Shown in pieces: positions 35,119 through 45,178 of a stretch of DNA of 64,000 nucleotides. The notes beneath the pieces are model-generated. The model did no database searches. It saw nothing but the letters and a program-made list of their open reading frames with translations, and had not been told where the DNA came from. The position numbers and the translations under genes are program-made. This DNA comes from Zymoseptoria tritici IPO323 (lineage: Eukaryota > Ascomycota > Dothideomycetes > Mycosphaerellales > Mycosphaerellaceae). Positions within the stretch are counted from its first letter, which is position 1. Each line of letters begins with the position of its first letter. The stretch lies in NCBI RefSeq assembly GCF_000219625.1, contig NC_018216.1, forward strand, positions 1,116,001 to 1,180,000, in the 5' to 3' direction.

Positions 35119-36219
35119 CTAATTCCTCAAAATGGCCGTTTTGGCGATTTCGGTGTAGTGATCAATCTGGAAGTTTAGGGCGCCGTCGTAGGTGTCGACC
35201 ACAAACATCGTCAATGCGGGTTGCTGCGGCGCGCGGACCTCATCGTCCTCCTCAACAGCATCCTCCTTCGCCTCCACTTCGAGTTCTGCATAGGCATTGC
35301 CATCCCCATTTGGATATCCTTCTTCCTTCGGATGATGCTCTTTGACCACCCTCCTCACGGGTAGCAACTTGAGGATCTTCATGGCGCGCGTAAAGCGGCT
35401 GAGCGATCGCGAGGAAGGCTTTTGTGCGTTGTCGGGTCTGGTTGACCATCCAATGGCAGTCTGGTCATCGCGATTCGTGGGTGGACGTGCTGCGATAGGT
35501 GTTTCATCTGTTCGCTGGATGTTTTCGAGTAAACCTGGAAGACGCAGATACGCAGTCGTCGTGGGGCACATGTTGATGAACGACGCGTGGCCATCCAGAA
35601 AAGATTGAGAATGCTGACGCCCCGCCCATGGATTCACCCTCCGAACCTTCAATCTCTCATGGTGGCAGCATGCCTCCAGTCCGAAGACCGTGCTTAGCAC
35701 ATCTGACATGTCATCGCGTTGCCCCTCGGGCCCGGCGCTCAACCTGTTGACCTTGGCGTGCCAGCTCCTGACGTTTTCGTGGTGGATGTCTCTGCATTTT
35801 TGACGCTCCGTCTCGATCTTCGAAGCCAGACTCGCTGCCTCTTTTGGAGATCGTCCCGTTATCTCTACGTCGTGAATATTCCACGATCGGAGCATGTATG
35901 GCTTCATCACCTCGAAATCCGGATCGGCTTCGATCTTCGCTCGGAACTCTCCAGCGAAGTGATCCGCCTGGCAGCATCGCTCTTCCCAGCACTTCAGCGG
36001 CTGCGACCATTCACTGAGGCATCTTTCCCGTTCCTCGTCGATCAACAAAGCGGCTACAAGGTCCAGAATGTCGACGGGTAGCTTTTGCTTCGCCGACCGC
36101 TTGCAGAGGTGCAGGATTTGAAGAGTGGGTCGAAGATTAGTGTATGCTTCGAGATGGGCGCCGAGTTTGAGGATGTCGACTGGGACGGCCCAAGAGAGTT
36201 GGATACTGGTTGAGGGCAT
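35119..36219 (-). CDS. Unknown protein, tandem paralog 1
   Basis: A 366-residue frame whose stop lies only ~25 bases inside the edge of the RIP block. It is clearly paralogous to the next minus-strand gene: both have LSWAxPVD, LEAYTNLRPTL, LLHLCKRS, LPVDILxxxxxLLxxxER, KCxExRCxQADHF and a C-terminal QPALTMFVVDxY. A run of acidic residues (KEDAVEEDDE) precedes the last motif, and the last 22 residues are absent from the partner. No signal peptide or transmembrane segment. It looks like a lineage-restricted family; function not known. Confidence 0.8.
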   Translation of the reverse strand: MPSTSIQLSWAVPVDILKLGAHLEAYTNLRPTLQILHLCKRSAKQKLPVDILDLVAALLIDEERERCLSEWSQPLKCWEERCCQADHFAGEFRAKIEADPDFEVMKPYMLRSWNIHDVEITGRSPKEAASLASKIETERQKCRDIHHENVRSWHAKVNRLSAGPEGQRDDMSDVLSTVFGLEACCHHERLKVRRVNPWAGRQHSQSFLDGHASFINMCPTTTAYLRLPGLLENIQRTDETPIAARPPTNRDDQTAIGWSTRPDNAQKPSSRSLSRFTRAMKILKLLPVRRVVKEHHPKEEGYPNGDGNAYAELEVEAKEDAVEEDDEVRAPQQPALTMFVVDTYDGALNFQIDHYTEIAKTAILRN

Positions 36220-36619
36220 TGCGATTTAAGTGTTGACGATTCACAGACTGGCCAGTCACTGTAGCCGAAATATTTGTACTCGTCGATACACGAGCCTTGA
36301 GCCTGCTCTTGGCATTGCTGCCTCGAAAGGAATGGCACCCGGTAACACATCGCATATCATTCCAGGCAGACGCGAGGTTGAACTCCTCTCCGGACTTGTG
36401 CATGTCTGGAAGCCTAATCACGGTAAATATTGGAACACTCGGCACTGACTTGCTGCTCAATGGCGCTTTCCATGCTAGAAGGACATCGGGTTCTGGCAGC
36501 AGTAACCATTTTAGATCTGATGCTTGAAAGAAGATAACGCTAACAAACAAAGCAGGCATCGTGACCTTCTCCTCTACCGCTTGCCAAGTGCTCAGTCATA
36601 CGATTCTTCTTCTCCCTCA
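36220..36619. other. Spacer between tandem paralogs
   Basis: Four hundred bases carrying the upstream region of paralog 1 and the 3' flank of paralog 2. Nothing coding is supported. Confidence 0.4.
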
Positions 36620-37576
36620 TCACGCTGGTCCCTCATCACGCTGAGAGTACTGATCGACCACGAACATCGTCAACGCCGGCTGCTGCTCCGATCCCTCGAA
36701 TGAACCATCCCCGTCGATCTCGCTCGGCGGCCGCAGACCCAAAATCTTGACTGCCCGCGCAAATCGATACAACGACTGCGCCGAAGGCGTCTCCGGCATC
36801 ACAGGCTGACGAGTCCAATCAGTCACGGTCGGCCCAATATATTCCGGAAGCTCGAATTCTCGATACGACTCCGACTTCTTCGGATACACGCCAAAGCAAT
36901 ACGGCACATTCGTGGTTTCCGGAAGATGCAAGTATATGACCGAGCGAGCGCGGAGATTGGTGTATCTGGCACTGCGGTAGAGCCATTCTGGCGGCTTCTG
37001 CCACCGGCTTGCAGCGGAATGGTCTCCATAATCGACAGACCGTGAACACAGCCCGAAGTCGTCACGCAGGACGCCGATGTCCCGTCGAGTGACGTCCATG
37101 GTCTGCCAGAGATCGACATTTTGGTGATGTTTCGTCTTGCAGGCGATTCGGTATTCCTGGATCTTGTCGTTCAACCCGGGCACGGCATTCGACCGAATTA
37201 TCCGCCACATCGGCGCGGTAAAATATCTCATCGCGAATGGCAGAGACGCGAATGGCAGAATAGAGTCTCGCTCGGGCTCGGCTTCAATCCGGTCCCGTAT
37301 GTCTTGCTCGAAATGGTCGGCTTGTTCGCAGCGGGACTCATAACACTTCAAGAGTTGGGCGAAGTTCTCACGGCAACGGGCTCGTTCGTCTTCCAGCAAG
37401 AGCGACTCGATCATCTCTAAGATATCCACCGGAAGTCGACAATTTTCGGATCGTTTGCAGAGATGTAGCAGCTCCAGTGTTGGACGGAGATTGGTGTACG
37501 CTTCCAGATTCGCTCTGAAAGTGAGTGCATCCACAGGCAGCGCCCATGAGAAAGAGATGTGAGTCGTTGCCGCCAT
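36620..37576 (-). CDS. Unknown protein, tandem paralog 2
   Basis: The start at 37576 (MAATTHISFSWALPVD) was chosen because it aligns with the start of paralog 1 (MPSTSIQLSWAVPVD); the frame stays open upstream but without a matching sequence. The product has 318 residues. Shared motifs with paralog 1 are LEAYTNLRPTLELLHLCKRS, LPVDILEMIESLLLEDER and QPALTMFVVDQY; the middle parts have diverged strongly. The pair has the same orientation, so it arose by tandem duplication. Function unknown. Confidence 0.8.
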   Translation of the reverse strand: MAATTHISFSWALPVDALTFRANLEAYTNLRPTLELLHLCKRSENCRLPVDILEMIESLLLEDERARCRENFAQLLKCYESRCEQADHFEQDIRDRIEAEPERDSILPFASLPFAMRYFTAPMWRIIRSNAVPGLNDKIQEYRIACKTKHHQNVDLWQTMDVTRRDIGVLRDDFGLCSRSVDYGDHSAASRWQKPPEWLYRSARYTNLRARSVIYLHLPETTNVPYCFGVYPKKSESYREFELPEYIGPTVTDWTRQPVMPETPSAQSLYRFARAVKILGLRPPSEIDGDGSFEGSEQQPALTMFVVDQYSQRDEGPA

Positions 37577-37987
37577 TTCGCGCAATGATCTACGAAAATC
37601 TAGCAGAGCAGAAAGTCTGCTCTTCATATGAGGCAGTGCTGCCTTGATCGGACATGTGCCATCACGCAAGGGTTTATGACTCCAGGCTGCTGTCGGGCTT
37701 CTGTGCAACCTGAATCTCCCTGTGTGAGGTCAGGCTCGTTGAAAAATGATTTTGCACCAAGACTTCCATCTTCCCAGCGCCAACGATTTCCCATGTTCTC
37801 TGAGCCATCGCTGCAAACTAAGGATTTCTCGACCCTATGCGATACAACACTCAAATCACCAAAACAGTGCAGACTCAACGACACGATCTCTACCGTCGAC
37901 GGACCCCCTTCAGCATCAAAGTCTTCGACAACATCCGATCAAATCCTCCCGCCAACCAAAGCAACCCTCCACTAGACCTCAGCTCCA
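37577..37987. other. Divergent intergenic region
   Basis: About 410 bases between the minus-strand paralog and the plus-strand small protein. No regulatory motif is obvious. Confidence 0.35.
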
Positions 37988-38278
37988 ATGCCAACTCTCA
38001 AAGCCCTCCTCAAAGCCCTCTTGGAAACCGCCATAATCGTCGCCGCAGCACGTAGCGTGCAAAACGCCATCACCACTTTCAATCACTACACCACAGGTAC
38101 TGGAAAGGTCGCGGTGTCCAAGTGCGTCGCGGAGATTCTCATTATGTTGGTTTGTACCATGGTGAATAGTCCTGGGCCGCGGAAGGCGCTCGACATTGTT
38201 CTCTGGCTGGGAGGGGACGGGGCTGCGGAGGGCGATGGGGAAGATCGTGGGGAAGATCTTGGAGGTCCTCATGCGTAG
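37988..38278 (+). CDS. Small membrane protein, tandem copy 1
   Basis: A 96-residue protein with two hydrophobic segments (TAIIVAAARSV near 14-24 and CVAEILIMLVCTMV near 45-58) and an acidic Gly-rich tail. It resembles the next plus-strand gene in layout and sequence: a hydrophobic start with LKA/IKA, a V-S/R-V turn, an F-x-x-(H/R)(Y/H) hinge, then K/R-C-V and a second hydrophobic helix. The shared pattern in two adjacent short frames is the main reason to accept both as genes. Confidence 0.6.
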   Translation: MPTLKALLKALLETAIIVAAARSVQNAITTFNHYTTGTGKVAVSKCVAEILIMLVCTMVNSPGPRKALDIVLWLGGDGAAEGDGEDRGEDLGGPHA

Positions 38279-38491
38279 GATGTACGGCTGTCACTGGAAT
38301 TCTACTAATGGGAAGGAAGCTTTGATCCGGTGAGCTTGGCATCGGGCCGAAGTGAATGAGTGCATGACTGCGGCAGGACTGAGGTTGCGATTGATGGATG
38401 CTCCGCCTTTTTGCCGCGAGAAATGTGGAGACGGACACACTGCTTCGAATGTAAGAAATTCTCCGTCAATCAAAGCTCTTGTATTCGAACG

Positions 38492-38749
38492 ATGACGATC
38501 AAAGCTTTCCTCCTGGTCATCTACCAGATCGCAGTCCTCTTCGCCGCCGCAGTCTCCGTGAAGGACGCAGCCTTCGGCTTCAAGCGACACTTTGACGGAG
38601 ACGAGGAGGTCACGTTATTGAGATGCGTCGGCGGAATGCTCGTCACGATTATGCTGCTGGGGATTGCTTTCAACGCTGTCAAGAGATTGCTGGACCAAGC
38701 TCGCCAGTTGGGGCGTGTAAATGAAGAGAATCAAGGAGTGCAGATATGA
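38492..38749 (+). CDS. Small membrane protein, tandem copy 2
   Basis: An 85-residue protein beginning MTIKAFLLVIYQIAVLFAAA, with a second hydrophobic segment CVGGMLVTIMLLGIAF and a charged tail (RLLDQARQLGRVNEE). It lies 213 bases downstream of copy 1 in the same orientation and shares its two-helix layout and the SV...F...RCV...ML spacing. No enzyme motif. Function unknown; the topology suggests an integral membrane peptide-like protein. Confidence 0.6.
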   Translation: MTIKAFLLVIYQIAVLFAAAVSVKDAAFGFKRHFDGDEEVTLLRCVGGMLVTIMLLGIAFNAVKRLLDQARQLGRVNEENQGVQI

Positions 38750-39760
38750 GCGATCGTGCATATGAAGATCGACCGTGAGCTGCATGTACAGGCCGCGAAG
38801 GGAAGATATACCCTCCCGTTGTTGCTCTCGGTTGAGGTCATGACGAATTGGCCATCCGACGGGAGGGTAGATTTGGATAGATGGTGCTTCTCGATGATCA
38901 ATGGTCATGATCGGCAAGGGAGTCTTGCTTCGAAACGAAAAGGAATTTCGATCGCCATATTCCTGGGTCTGTTCTGTCTCGCTCTTCCACGAGGTGCAAA
39001 ATGGCAACAACGTGGGATGGCTTTTGATGTGGAGTCCGATGTCTTTCTTGATATCCGCGTGCATACCATGCAATCTACTGCTCGCTCATGCTATCCAAAT
39101 CAGCTTGATGCATCTTCTCAATGGAGTACATGCTTTTGACTGCGCCGTAATCTCCCCTGTTCATTGATCAGCGAACGACAGGCTCGGTATGAACGGTCAA
39201 ACGCAGGTCCAGCTCGCTCCGCCCTTGGCGATCCACTCGGTCGTGCGACGTTACACGACATGGAGTATTTCCGTCCTTTTTCGACCAGATGCAGCATGAT
39301 CGTCAGGTACGCGAGAATCGAATTGTCTTGTCGGAACATGGTTGTCTGTTGTGGAATTGTCGCGTGGCATCGGGATGAGGCATTGCAAGTTCTTCGAGGG
39401 CAGCATGGTGGGTTCGGTGGATGGTCAAGAATGATGAGTCCATGGTACTGTGTTGAAGAGGCTGGAACGGCGTTGTCATCGGAAGACTATACGATTTGGG
39501 GAGAAGGAGGTGGGACAAGGGGTCGTGCCTTCCACCCTCGCGGTGTGCTGCATTGGAAACATCCGTTGGAGCAAAGAAACCTGATGGACCCGTGCATGTG
39601 CATGTCCCACCTCAATCAGCAATCACTCCCCGACCCCATTCCTTAAGGTACCTTACCTTACTTGATCCATCCATCTTCTTCCTCTCGAAACATCTTCTTC
39701 TTCCTCTTCCTCTCCTCTCCTCTTCCTTCATCCATCACCAACAACACCTCCACCGCCATC
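38750..39760. other. Intergenic, 1 kb
   Basis: Frames up to 160 codons exist but have random-like composition. The last 110 bases before the next gene are strongly CT-rich (ccatcttcttcctctcg...), a usual fungal transcription start context. Confidence 0.4.
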
Positions 39761-40915
39761 ATGCTCCACGCCTCTCTCCTCACGGCGGCCGCCTTCATCA
39801 CCATCGCACAAGCAGCGCCCAATGTTCGTCGAGACTTGGAGACATACCTCGTCAGCACGCAGACATGCATCACCAACCATCGATGCGGACAGACGGAACT
39901 GGCCACGATTCCCACCAGCACGAGGACTTCATGCTCGACCGTCAGCCAGACCTTCACCACTTGCGGAACTTCAACCATCACGACGACAGTGACGCCCGAG
40001 CCGGTGACATCTACAAAGTATGAGGATGAAGCGGCACTCGACCGACGACAAGAGACCATTTCCATCACCATCACCGCGGCCGCACAGCAGGCTTGCTCGA
40101 CGACTACTACCGTGTGAGCACCGAACATCGTCAAAGCCTGGCGAGAACAACCCACTGACCTCACTCCCAGCTCCGAAGGCGTCTCAACAGTCTACACGGG
40201 CGAATACAACGCCACCCTCGCCCGCCGCACCGCTTCACCCTTCGACATCGACTCCTCCTTCACCGACTCCTCCCTTGCAGCACGCAAGCTCCCTCTCGTC
40301 AAAGTCCTCCACCGTCTCGGCCACGCAGCCTTCAGCGACGACCAAAACGCCTACGAAGTCGACTGTCTCGCCCAAGTGACCTCTTACATCGTCACCAGAT
40401 CCACCATCCAAGAAGAACCCTCCACCTCCACCGTGACGGCTCCCACCCCGACGAAAACCATCACCATCAAGAATAAACTCGCCGTGCCAATCACCACCAC
40501 CGTCGTGCAATCTCCACCCGCTGCTTCATCTCCATCACCCGACCAACCCTCGGCCGACGGAACATGCACCACGACCGCCGCCTCCGTAACAACAACCCAA
40601 CACCTCAAATGCGCCCCCACAAACATCATCTCCTCCCTCTCCGGCCACGGCATCGGGCAAACCACAGGCAACACGGCCGGTTCCCGCGGTCTGGCTCCCG
40701 GTGAGAATCCCAGCGCGTGCTGCCAATTGTGCATGGACACGGAGGGTTGTGCCGCGAGCGAGAACGACCCGGATGCGGGCAATTGCTTCCTGTGGTATAC
40801 GGAGCCTGGATGTGGGTTGGGCTTCACGTACAAGGCGGATCAGAGATTGGGAGTGGGAGAGGGGTTCTGGGTGCAGAGTGGGTGTGGATGGGTGGCGGGG
40901 GAGGTGAATGCGTAA
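39761..40915 (+). CDS. Secreted Ser/Thr-rich protein with a C-terminal Cys (PAN/apple-like) domain
   Basis: Exons 39761-40113 and 40171-40915 (57-nt intron, GTGAGC...CCCAG) give 365 residues. A signal peptide covers 1-18 (MLHASLLTAAAFITIAQA). A long Thr/Ser/Pro-rich region follows, likely O-glycosylated, with two CxxxxxxC pairs near the start. The C-terminal ~80 residues carry eight or so cysteines (ACCQLCMDTEGCAAS, NCFLWYTEPGCG, VQSGCG), an arrangement like PAN/apple-type modules in fungal wall proteins. No GPI-attachment tail is seen. Probably an extracellular or wall-associated protein. Confidence 0.8.
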
Positions 40916-41094
40916 GAAAGGAAAGTGGGGAGGGTGGATGTAGGTAATGAGTGAGAATCGTGGGAGTGAATTGTACCATTAAAAAGCAAAGGGATCAAAG
41001 GAAAAGCAGGACACCTATCTGTGTCATCAGCAAGAGAAGCCAGTAGTGAAAAGGTCAATAATGCAATCAATTAATGAGAGAAGATCGTCTCACC

Positions 41095-42930
41095 TCATCC
41101 TCCACCACCGCCCCCTCCACCGCCCCCTCCACCACCAGCCATAGCTCCGCCCATCGCCGCCCCTCCTCCCGACCTACCACCTCTCGTCCTCCCTCCCGCG
41201 CTACCACTCCCTCCGTCAACAGCCGGTCGCTCCGGCCTCCAATTCGTCTGCTCAGAAGCATAAATCCACTCCCCTTCCTCTCTCCTCGCCGCCGCACTGA
41301 CTTCGGGAGTATCTCTCGGCCGAGGATGAAACCGCAAGGTGCCATCTGATCCGCGAGAAGTTTGAGGTTGATGTGATGTCGGACAACCGGTGGTAGTGGT
41401 GGAATTTGTCGCGATCGTCGGAGGATGGGTGGTGGAGGCGGAGTAAGCGGGGACTGCTTCTGTTCCGCTCACGCCAGCTGTGCGATTTGGAGCGCTGACG
41501 ATGGAGGAGTATGCTGGTGGGAGATCTTCTCCTCCGTCATCGTCTGGACTGTCGTGGGAGAAAGTGAGGGTGGAGAACTCAGAGGTGAGCGGATGACTGG
41601 ATCCACCCGCTACCGCCGTGCTTGAAGAGGCAGTGTCGTCGACTTCGAGCTCGGGAAGAACCTCAACCTTAAAATCCCTCCTCGTGACAACGCTCTGCGT
41701 GCCGACTTGCAACTTGACTTCGATCCGCAAGGTGTATTCCCGACTCACACTACCGTACCGAAACGTCGTAGGAACATGCGTGAGATTTCCCACGTCGACG
41801 GGTTTCCGGTATTCGTTCGCTTTGCGGAACGGGCCTGCGGGACTGAAGTCGCAGGTTTTGCACTTCACCGTCTCGCGGTGTTCGATGTCTTTGGATTGGA
41901 CTTGAGGGAGGGGGTTCGTGCCGCGGGTTGTGGCGAGGAGGTACACAGTCACTGAATTGAGGGATATGGTGTCCGAGGGTATGATCGCGGAGGGTTGTAT
42001 TCCGAGGGTAAAGGATATGGGTTGCCCGATGTAGACGATCCGGGGGATGGAGAGGTATTCGAATGTGAGAGGTACTTGCGGACGGGTGGACGTGGAAAGG
42101 AGGGACTTGGCTTTTGAGCGGAAGCCGGAGGGTTTGGCAGATTCGGTTTGAGGGGACTCGTCGATGACGTTGAGGATCGCTTGGGCAGAAGAGGTCTGGC
42201 TGCGTTCTGTCGCGATGGAAGCCGGGACGCGAGGCGCGTCGTAGAAGACTTCGGTCTCGTAAGCGGGGCTACCGACTGTGACAGAGGAGAGGCCGGGAAG
42301 GGAGACGTCGAGTCCGAGGGTGTAGATGACGGAGATGGTTTTGTGGTTTTTGTAGCCGATTGTCCCGGAGTTGTAGAGTTCGAGGTCGTGGTCTTTGTGT
42401 TGAGGGGCGGCGAGGAGGGAAGGAGGGAGGGGTTCGACGGTGGAAGAGGTCACGGTGGCTTCGAAGTTGAAGGTTGACGGATCGGAGGGGCGCGGAGTGG
42501 CGCGGTAGCCGTAGGTGTTTATGGGGTCGGCTTGGAAGGGGAAGGGGATCGAGAAGGCGAGGGAGACTTCGGTGGAGGGGTTGGTGCGGAAGGGGCCCGA
42601 GTGGATTGTGTGGCGGGTTGAGCAGAGGGTGTGGCCTTTGATTTCGGCGCTTGAGGGCGGGTCGTTGTAGATTGCTGAGGAGGAGGTGTTAGTCGTTGAA
42701 TATATCAAGGTTGCAAGACGAGACTTACCTTTGTGTTTGCCATTGAGCAGGACATCGACCCTGAGAGGACCGAATAGTTCGGCATCGAAGTTGGTATTCG
42801 GCATATACTTCAGAACTACACGGCCGACGATGGGGTCGTTGGAGCCATAGTGGACCTTGTGTCGGTCTGCGAGACGGATGGAAGCATGGAGGGTGCCTGT
42901 TCCGGTTTGAGATGTTGTTAGAGAGGTCAT
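41095..42930 (-). CDS. Alpha-arrestin-like protein with PPxY motif
   Basis: Exons 42729-42930 and 41095-42674 give 593 residues. The 54-nt intron (GTAAGT...CCTCAG) contains no stop and is a multiple of three, so an unspliced mRNA would only add 18 residues. Arrestin-N features are seen (SNDPIVGRVVLKY, PFPFQADP) and an arrestin-C-like region (FEYLSIPRIVYIGQPISF). A PPAY motif near residue ~480 (LPPAYSSI) fits binding to the WW domains of a Rsp5-type ubiquitin ligase. Alpha-arrestins direct nutrient transporters to endocytosis. The C-terminus ends in a poly-glycine run encoded by a CCN-rich microsatellite at 41,098-41,140. Confidence 0.85.
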   Translation of the reverse strand: MTSLTTSQTGTGTLHASIRLADRHKVHYGSNDPIVGRVVLKYMPNTNFDAELFGPLRVDVLLNGKHKGKSRLATLIYSTTNTSSSAIYNDPPSSAEIKGHTLCSTRHTIHSGPFRTNPSTEVSLAFSIPFPFQADPINTYGYRATPRPSDPSTFNFEATVTSSTVEPLPPSLLAAPQHKDHDLELYNSGTIGYKNHKTISVIYTLGLDVSLPGLSSVTVGSPAYETEVFYDAPRVPASIATERSQTSSAQAILNVIDESPQTESAKPSGFRSKAKSLLSTSTRPQVPLTFEYLSIPRIVYIGQPISFTLGIQPSAIIPSDTISLNSVTVYLLATTRGTNPLPQVQSKDIEHRETVKCKTCDFSPAGPFRKANEYRKPVDVGNLTHVPTTFRYGSVSREYTLRIEVKLQVGTQSVVTRRDFKVEVLPELEVDDTASSSTAVAGGSSHPLTSEFSTLTFSHDSPDDDGGEDLPPAYSSIVSAPNRTAGVSGTEAVPAYSASTTHPPTIATNSTTTTGCPTSHQPQTSRGSDGTLRFHPRPRDTPEVSAAARREEGEWIYASEQTNWRPERPAVDGGSGSAGGRTRGGRSGGGAAMGGAMAGGGGGGGGGGGGG

Positions 42931-43335
42931 GGTCTGGTTTGAGGCATGCAGGTATCAACAGAGATATTCTTTTCGGCCTCAGGCCTTGTTATAGTTCTTA
43001 TCTTCTCGGCTCGGATTCACATGAGGTGAGGTTGGTGGCTGTGGTTTAGAGTTCGGGATCTGCAGAAGGCGGAGCGAGGGGAGTGATCCTTCGAGGCACA
43101 GGTGATGTAGTGAAGACTGCACAGCCTTGTCTGCTGTTCGGCGTAGCAAAGAGGTACTCTTGCTATCGGCCAGTGAGCGAGAAGTGTCAGAGTGTGTTGC
43201 GGCTGAACAGGATGCATGGTGGAAGGTGCCCGATCCTTTCGGGTCAACGTCGGGAAACCCTTTCTGTCGACTCCCAAGAGAAACCGTGTATGTAAAGACA
43301 GCATACCAGACCTTCCAAGTCCTCTGCTCATCGGT
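42931..43335. other. Intergenic between arrestin and NUP-like gene
   Basis: About 400 bases; arrestin promoter and 3' flank of the downstream minus-strand gene. Nothing else is supported. Confidence 0.4.
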
Positions 43336-44535
43336 TCATGCCAACAGCCCAATATCTCTCGTCGCAGTGCCATCCAAGCTTCCCCACAAATCGCCAACAT
43401 AATTTTCTGCCTTTACTCCCTGCTCATAAACCTCATCCCATTTGCCCACCACATCCTGCACAATCTGCCTCCCCGCCAGCCAAATATTCTCTATACTTGG
43501 CCCAAACCCTGCTTGCTCCGCCGTCAACAAATGCTCCTCCTCGGTCTCATCCGGAGGTGCACGATCAAAGTCCGACGCTGTACGCATCAAAATGATCCGA
43601 GCGAAATCCAGCTTCCTTGCGATAGCGCCGCGGAGCAGGGATTCGAGTGTAGCGTTGTCTTCTTGTTGAGAGTTGCAGTAGACGCCTGAGCCGTTTGTTA
43701 GAAGCTTCGTATAGGCGGAGAAGGTGTCGCCAAGCACCGCGCCAGACCAGTAGGTGTTGGATGTGCCAGAGTCACATTCGACGACGGATGGCGCGGCATT
43801 GGCCGGTGGGGAGGAGTATTTCGCGCGGTACGCCTGAGCAGCAGTGGTGTCGTTGAGGGCTGCCCGCCGTGCGAGAGATACAGCGAGACTTTTGAGGTTG
43901 TTGTTCAGCTCGAAGACTTCGGTGCCGTAAAGATCTTGTGGGTACTCGGATGCAAAGTCGGAGCCTTGTGGGATGGTGGCGATGGAGGTGTTCGCTGCGT
44001 CCTTCGAGAGGGAAATCTGGTATTGCAAGTCGAGTTGAACGGCGTAGCGGGCAAAGGTGACAGAGCCGGTGGTCGCAAGGGAAGGGTTCACGCCACCGAT
44101 GCCGGCGATGAGAAAGTAGCTTGATGTCAGGTTGAAGGATGGGGACAGCCAGAGCGCGTTGATGGAGGCGGCGGCGTTGATCTCGCCTTCGCCGGTGATG
44201 ACTTGACAAATGGAGCCGGCAGAGTCGCAGTGTATAGAAGGAAACAGAGGAGACAATCCGGGGAGAGATATGTTGTGCGCAAGTAGGTCAAAGTCCGGGC
44301 GATGGTACCAGGTGTTGGCCTCGGGAGTGAACATGCTGATGATCACGATTTTGGGGGCGATGGGCAAGGTCAGATTGCATTCAGTCGCCGTCGGAGCGCT
44401 GGCCCTTCTTTGATGATATACAGCAGCGGCATCTCTTGATACTCCACGCTTTGGCTTGATACCCGAGTATATGGCCGGCATGGAAGTTGCCAGCGCCTGA
44501 GAGACCAGCAGACATGATAGGAGGCTAAGCTTCAT
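43336..44535 (-). CDS. Purine nucleoside permease (NUP) family protein
   Basis: A 399-residue single-exon protein starting MKLSLLSCLLVSQALA, a signal peptide. Family sequences include KIVIISMFTPEAN, PSIHCDSAGSICQVITGEGEINAA (read in parts), YFLIAGIGGVNP, GSVTFARYAVQLDLQY, GTSNTYWSGAVLG and ILMRTASDFDRAPP. Candida NUP is the type member, described as a nucleoside transporter, but the fold resembles nucleoside phosphorylases and the secreted form may act outside the cell. An upstream in-frame TTG extension was rejected in favour of the ATG at 44535. Confidence 0.92.
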   Translation of the reverse strand: MKLSLLSCLLVSQALATSMPAIYSGIKPKRGVSRDAAAVYHQRRASAPTATECNLTLPIAPKIVIISMFTPEANTWYHRPDFDLLAHNISLPGLSPLFPSIHCDSAGSICQVITGEGEINAAASINALWLSPSFNLTSSYFLIAGIGGVNPSLATTGSVTFARYAVQLDLQYQISLSKDAANTSIATIPQGSDFASEYPQDLYGTEVFELNNNLKSLAVSLARRAALNDTTAAQAYRAKYSSPPANAAPSVVECDSGTSNTYWSGAVLGDTFSAYTKLLTNGSGVYCNSQQEDNATLESLLRGAIARKLDFARIILMRTASDFDRAPPDETEEEHLLTAEQAGFGPSIENIWLAGRQIVQDVVGKWDEVYEQGVKAENYVGDLWGSLDGTATRDIGLLA

Positions 44536-45178
44536 GTTGACAAGTACAGCGAGTCTCAAGACAAGAGAGAGAGGAGAGCAGTGAAGATAGACGACTTATT
44601 ACTATAGAGTAGCATTGCGGTCTTGAGGAGCTTAGAGTTGCGGATACTGACCAGGTCCACATACGCCATCAGAGATAAGATTGTGCAAGGCAAAGGGTAC
44701 CTGGTACTGCTATCGGCATCCTGGACTCCTCGATTCCTGGTGGTGCAAAAGGAGAGGCTGAAAGGGTATGCTGCTGCCGCTGCTGAAGAGACCCGGATTG
44801 CAATCATATGTCTGACCTAGGTGAGACAGTTGTCGACATCGTGGACTCTTCGAGGTTATGTTGCAAGAAAATAGAAGAAAAGCTTCCAGGTGAAGGTCGA
44901 TAATGCTAGCGGCTGCTTAGAACTACATAGTCACGGTACGCATCGAAATTGCTCGTAACTTTAACTTGAACGTCACGAGCGCGTCTTCCCCGTCGCGTCT
45001 ACCAAACCCTCTCCTCCTTCTCTTGGACTAATCTATTGGCGCCCCTTCTTTCTCTGGACGATCCTACCAATTCGCTTCCTCTCGCTCGGCCTCATCTGGA
45101 CTTCACCTGCCTGCGCCGCAGTGCGGAACAGTTGAGCTTCCACAAGCTTGCGCTCTCCTCTACGGCACAACCACCAAG
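44536..45178. promoter_or_regulatory. Divergent promoter between NUP-like and DUF7918 genes
   Basis: About 640 bases between divergent starts. The plus-side 180 bases are CT-rich (cttccccgtcgcgtctaccaaaccctctcctccttc). No clear TATA box or repeated site. Confidence 0.4.

Noticed and set aside
36620..37708. Upstream start for paralog 2 at 37708
   Set aside because: The extension starts at a non-ATG codon and has no match in paralog 1; alignment supports 37576.
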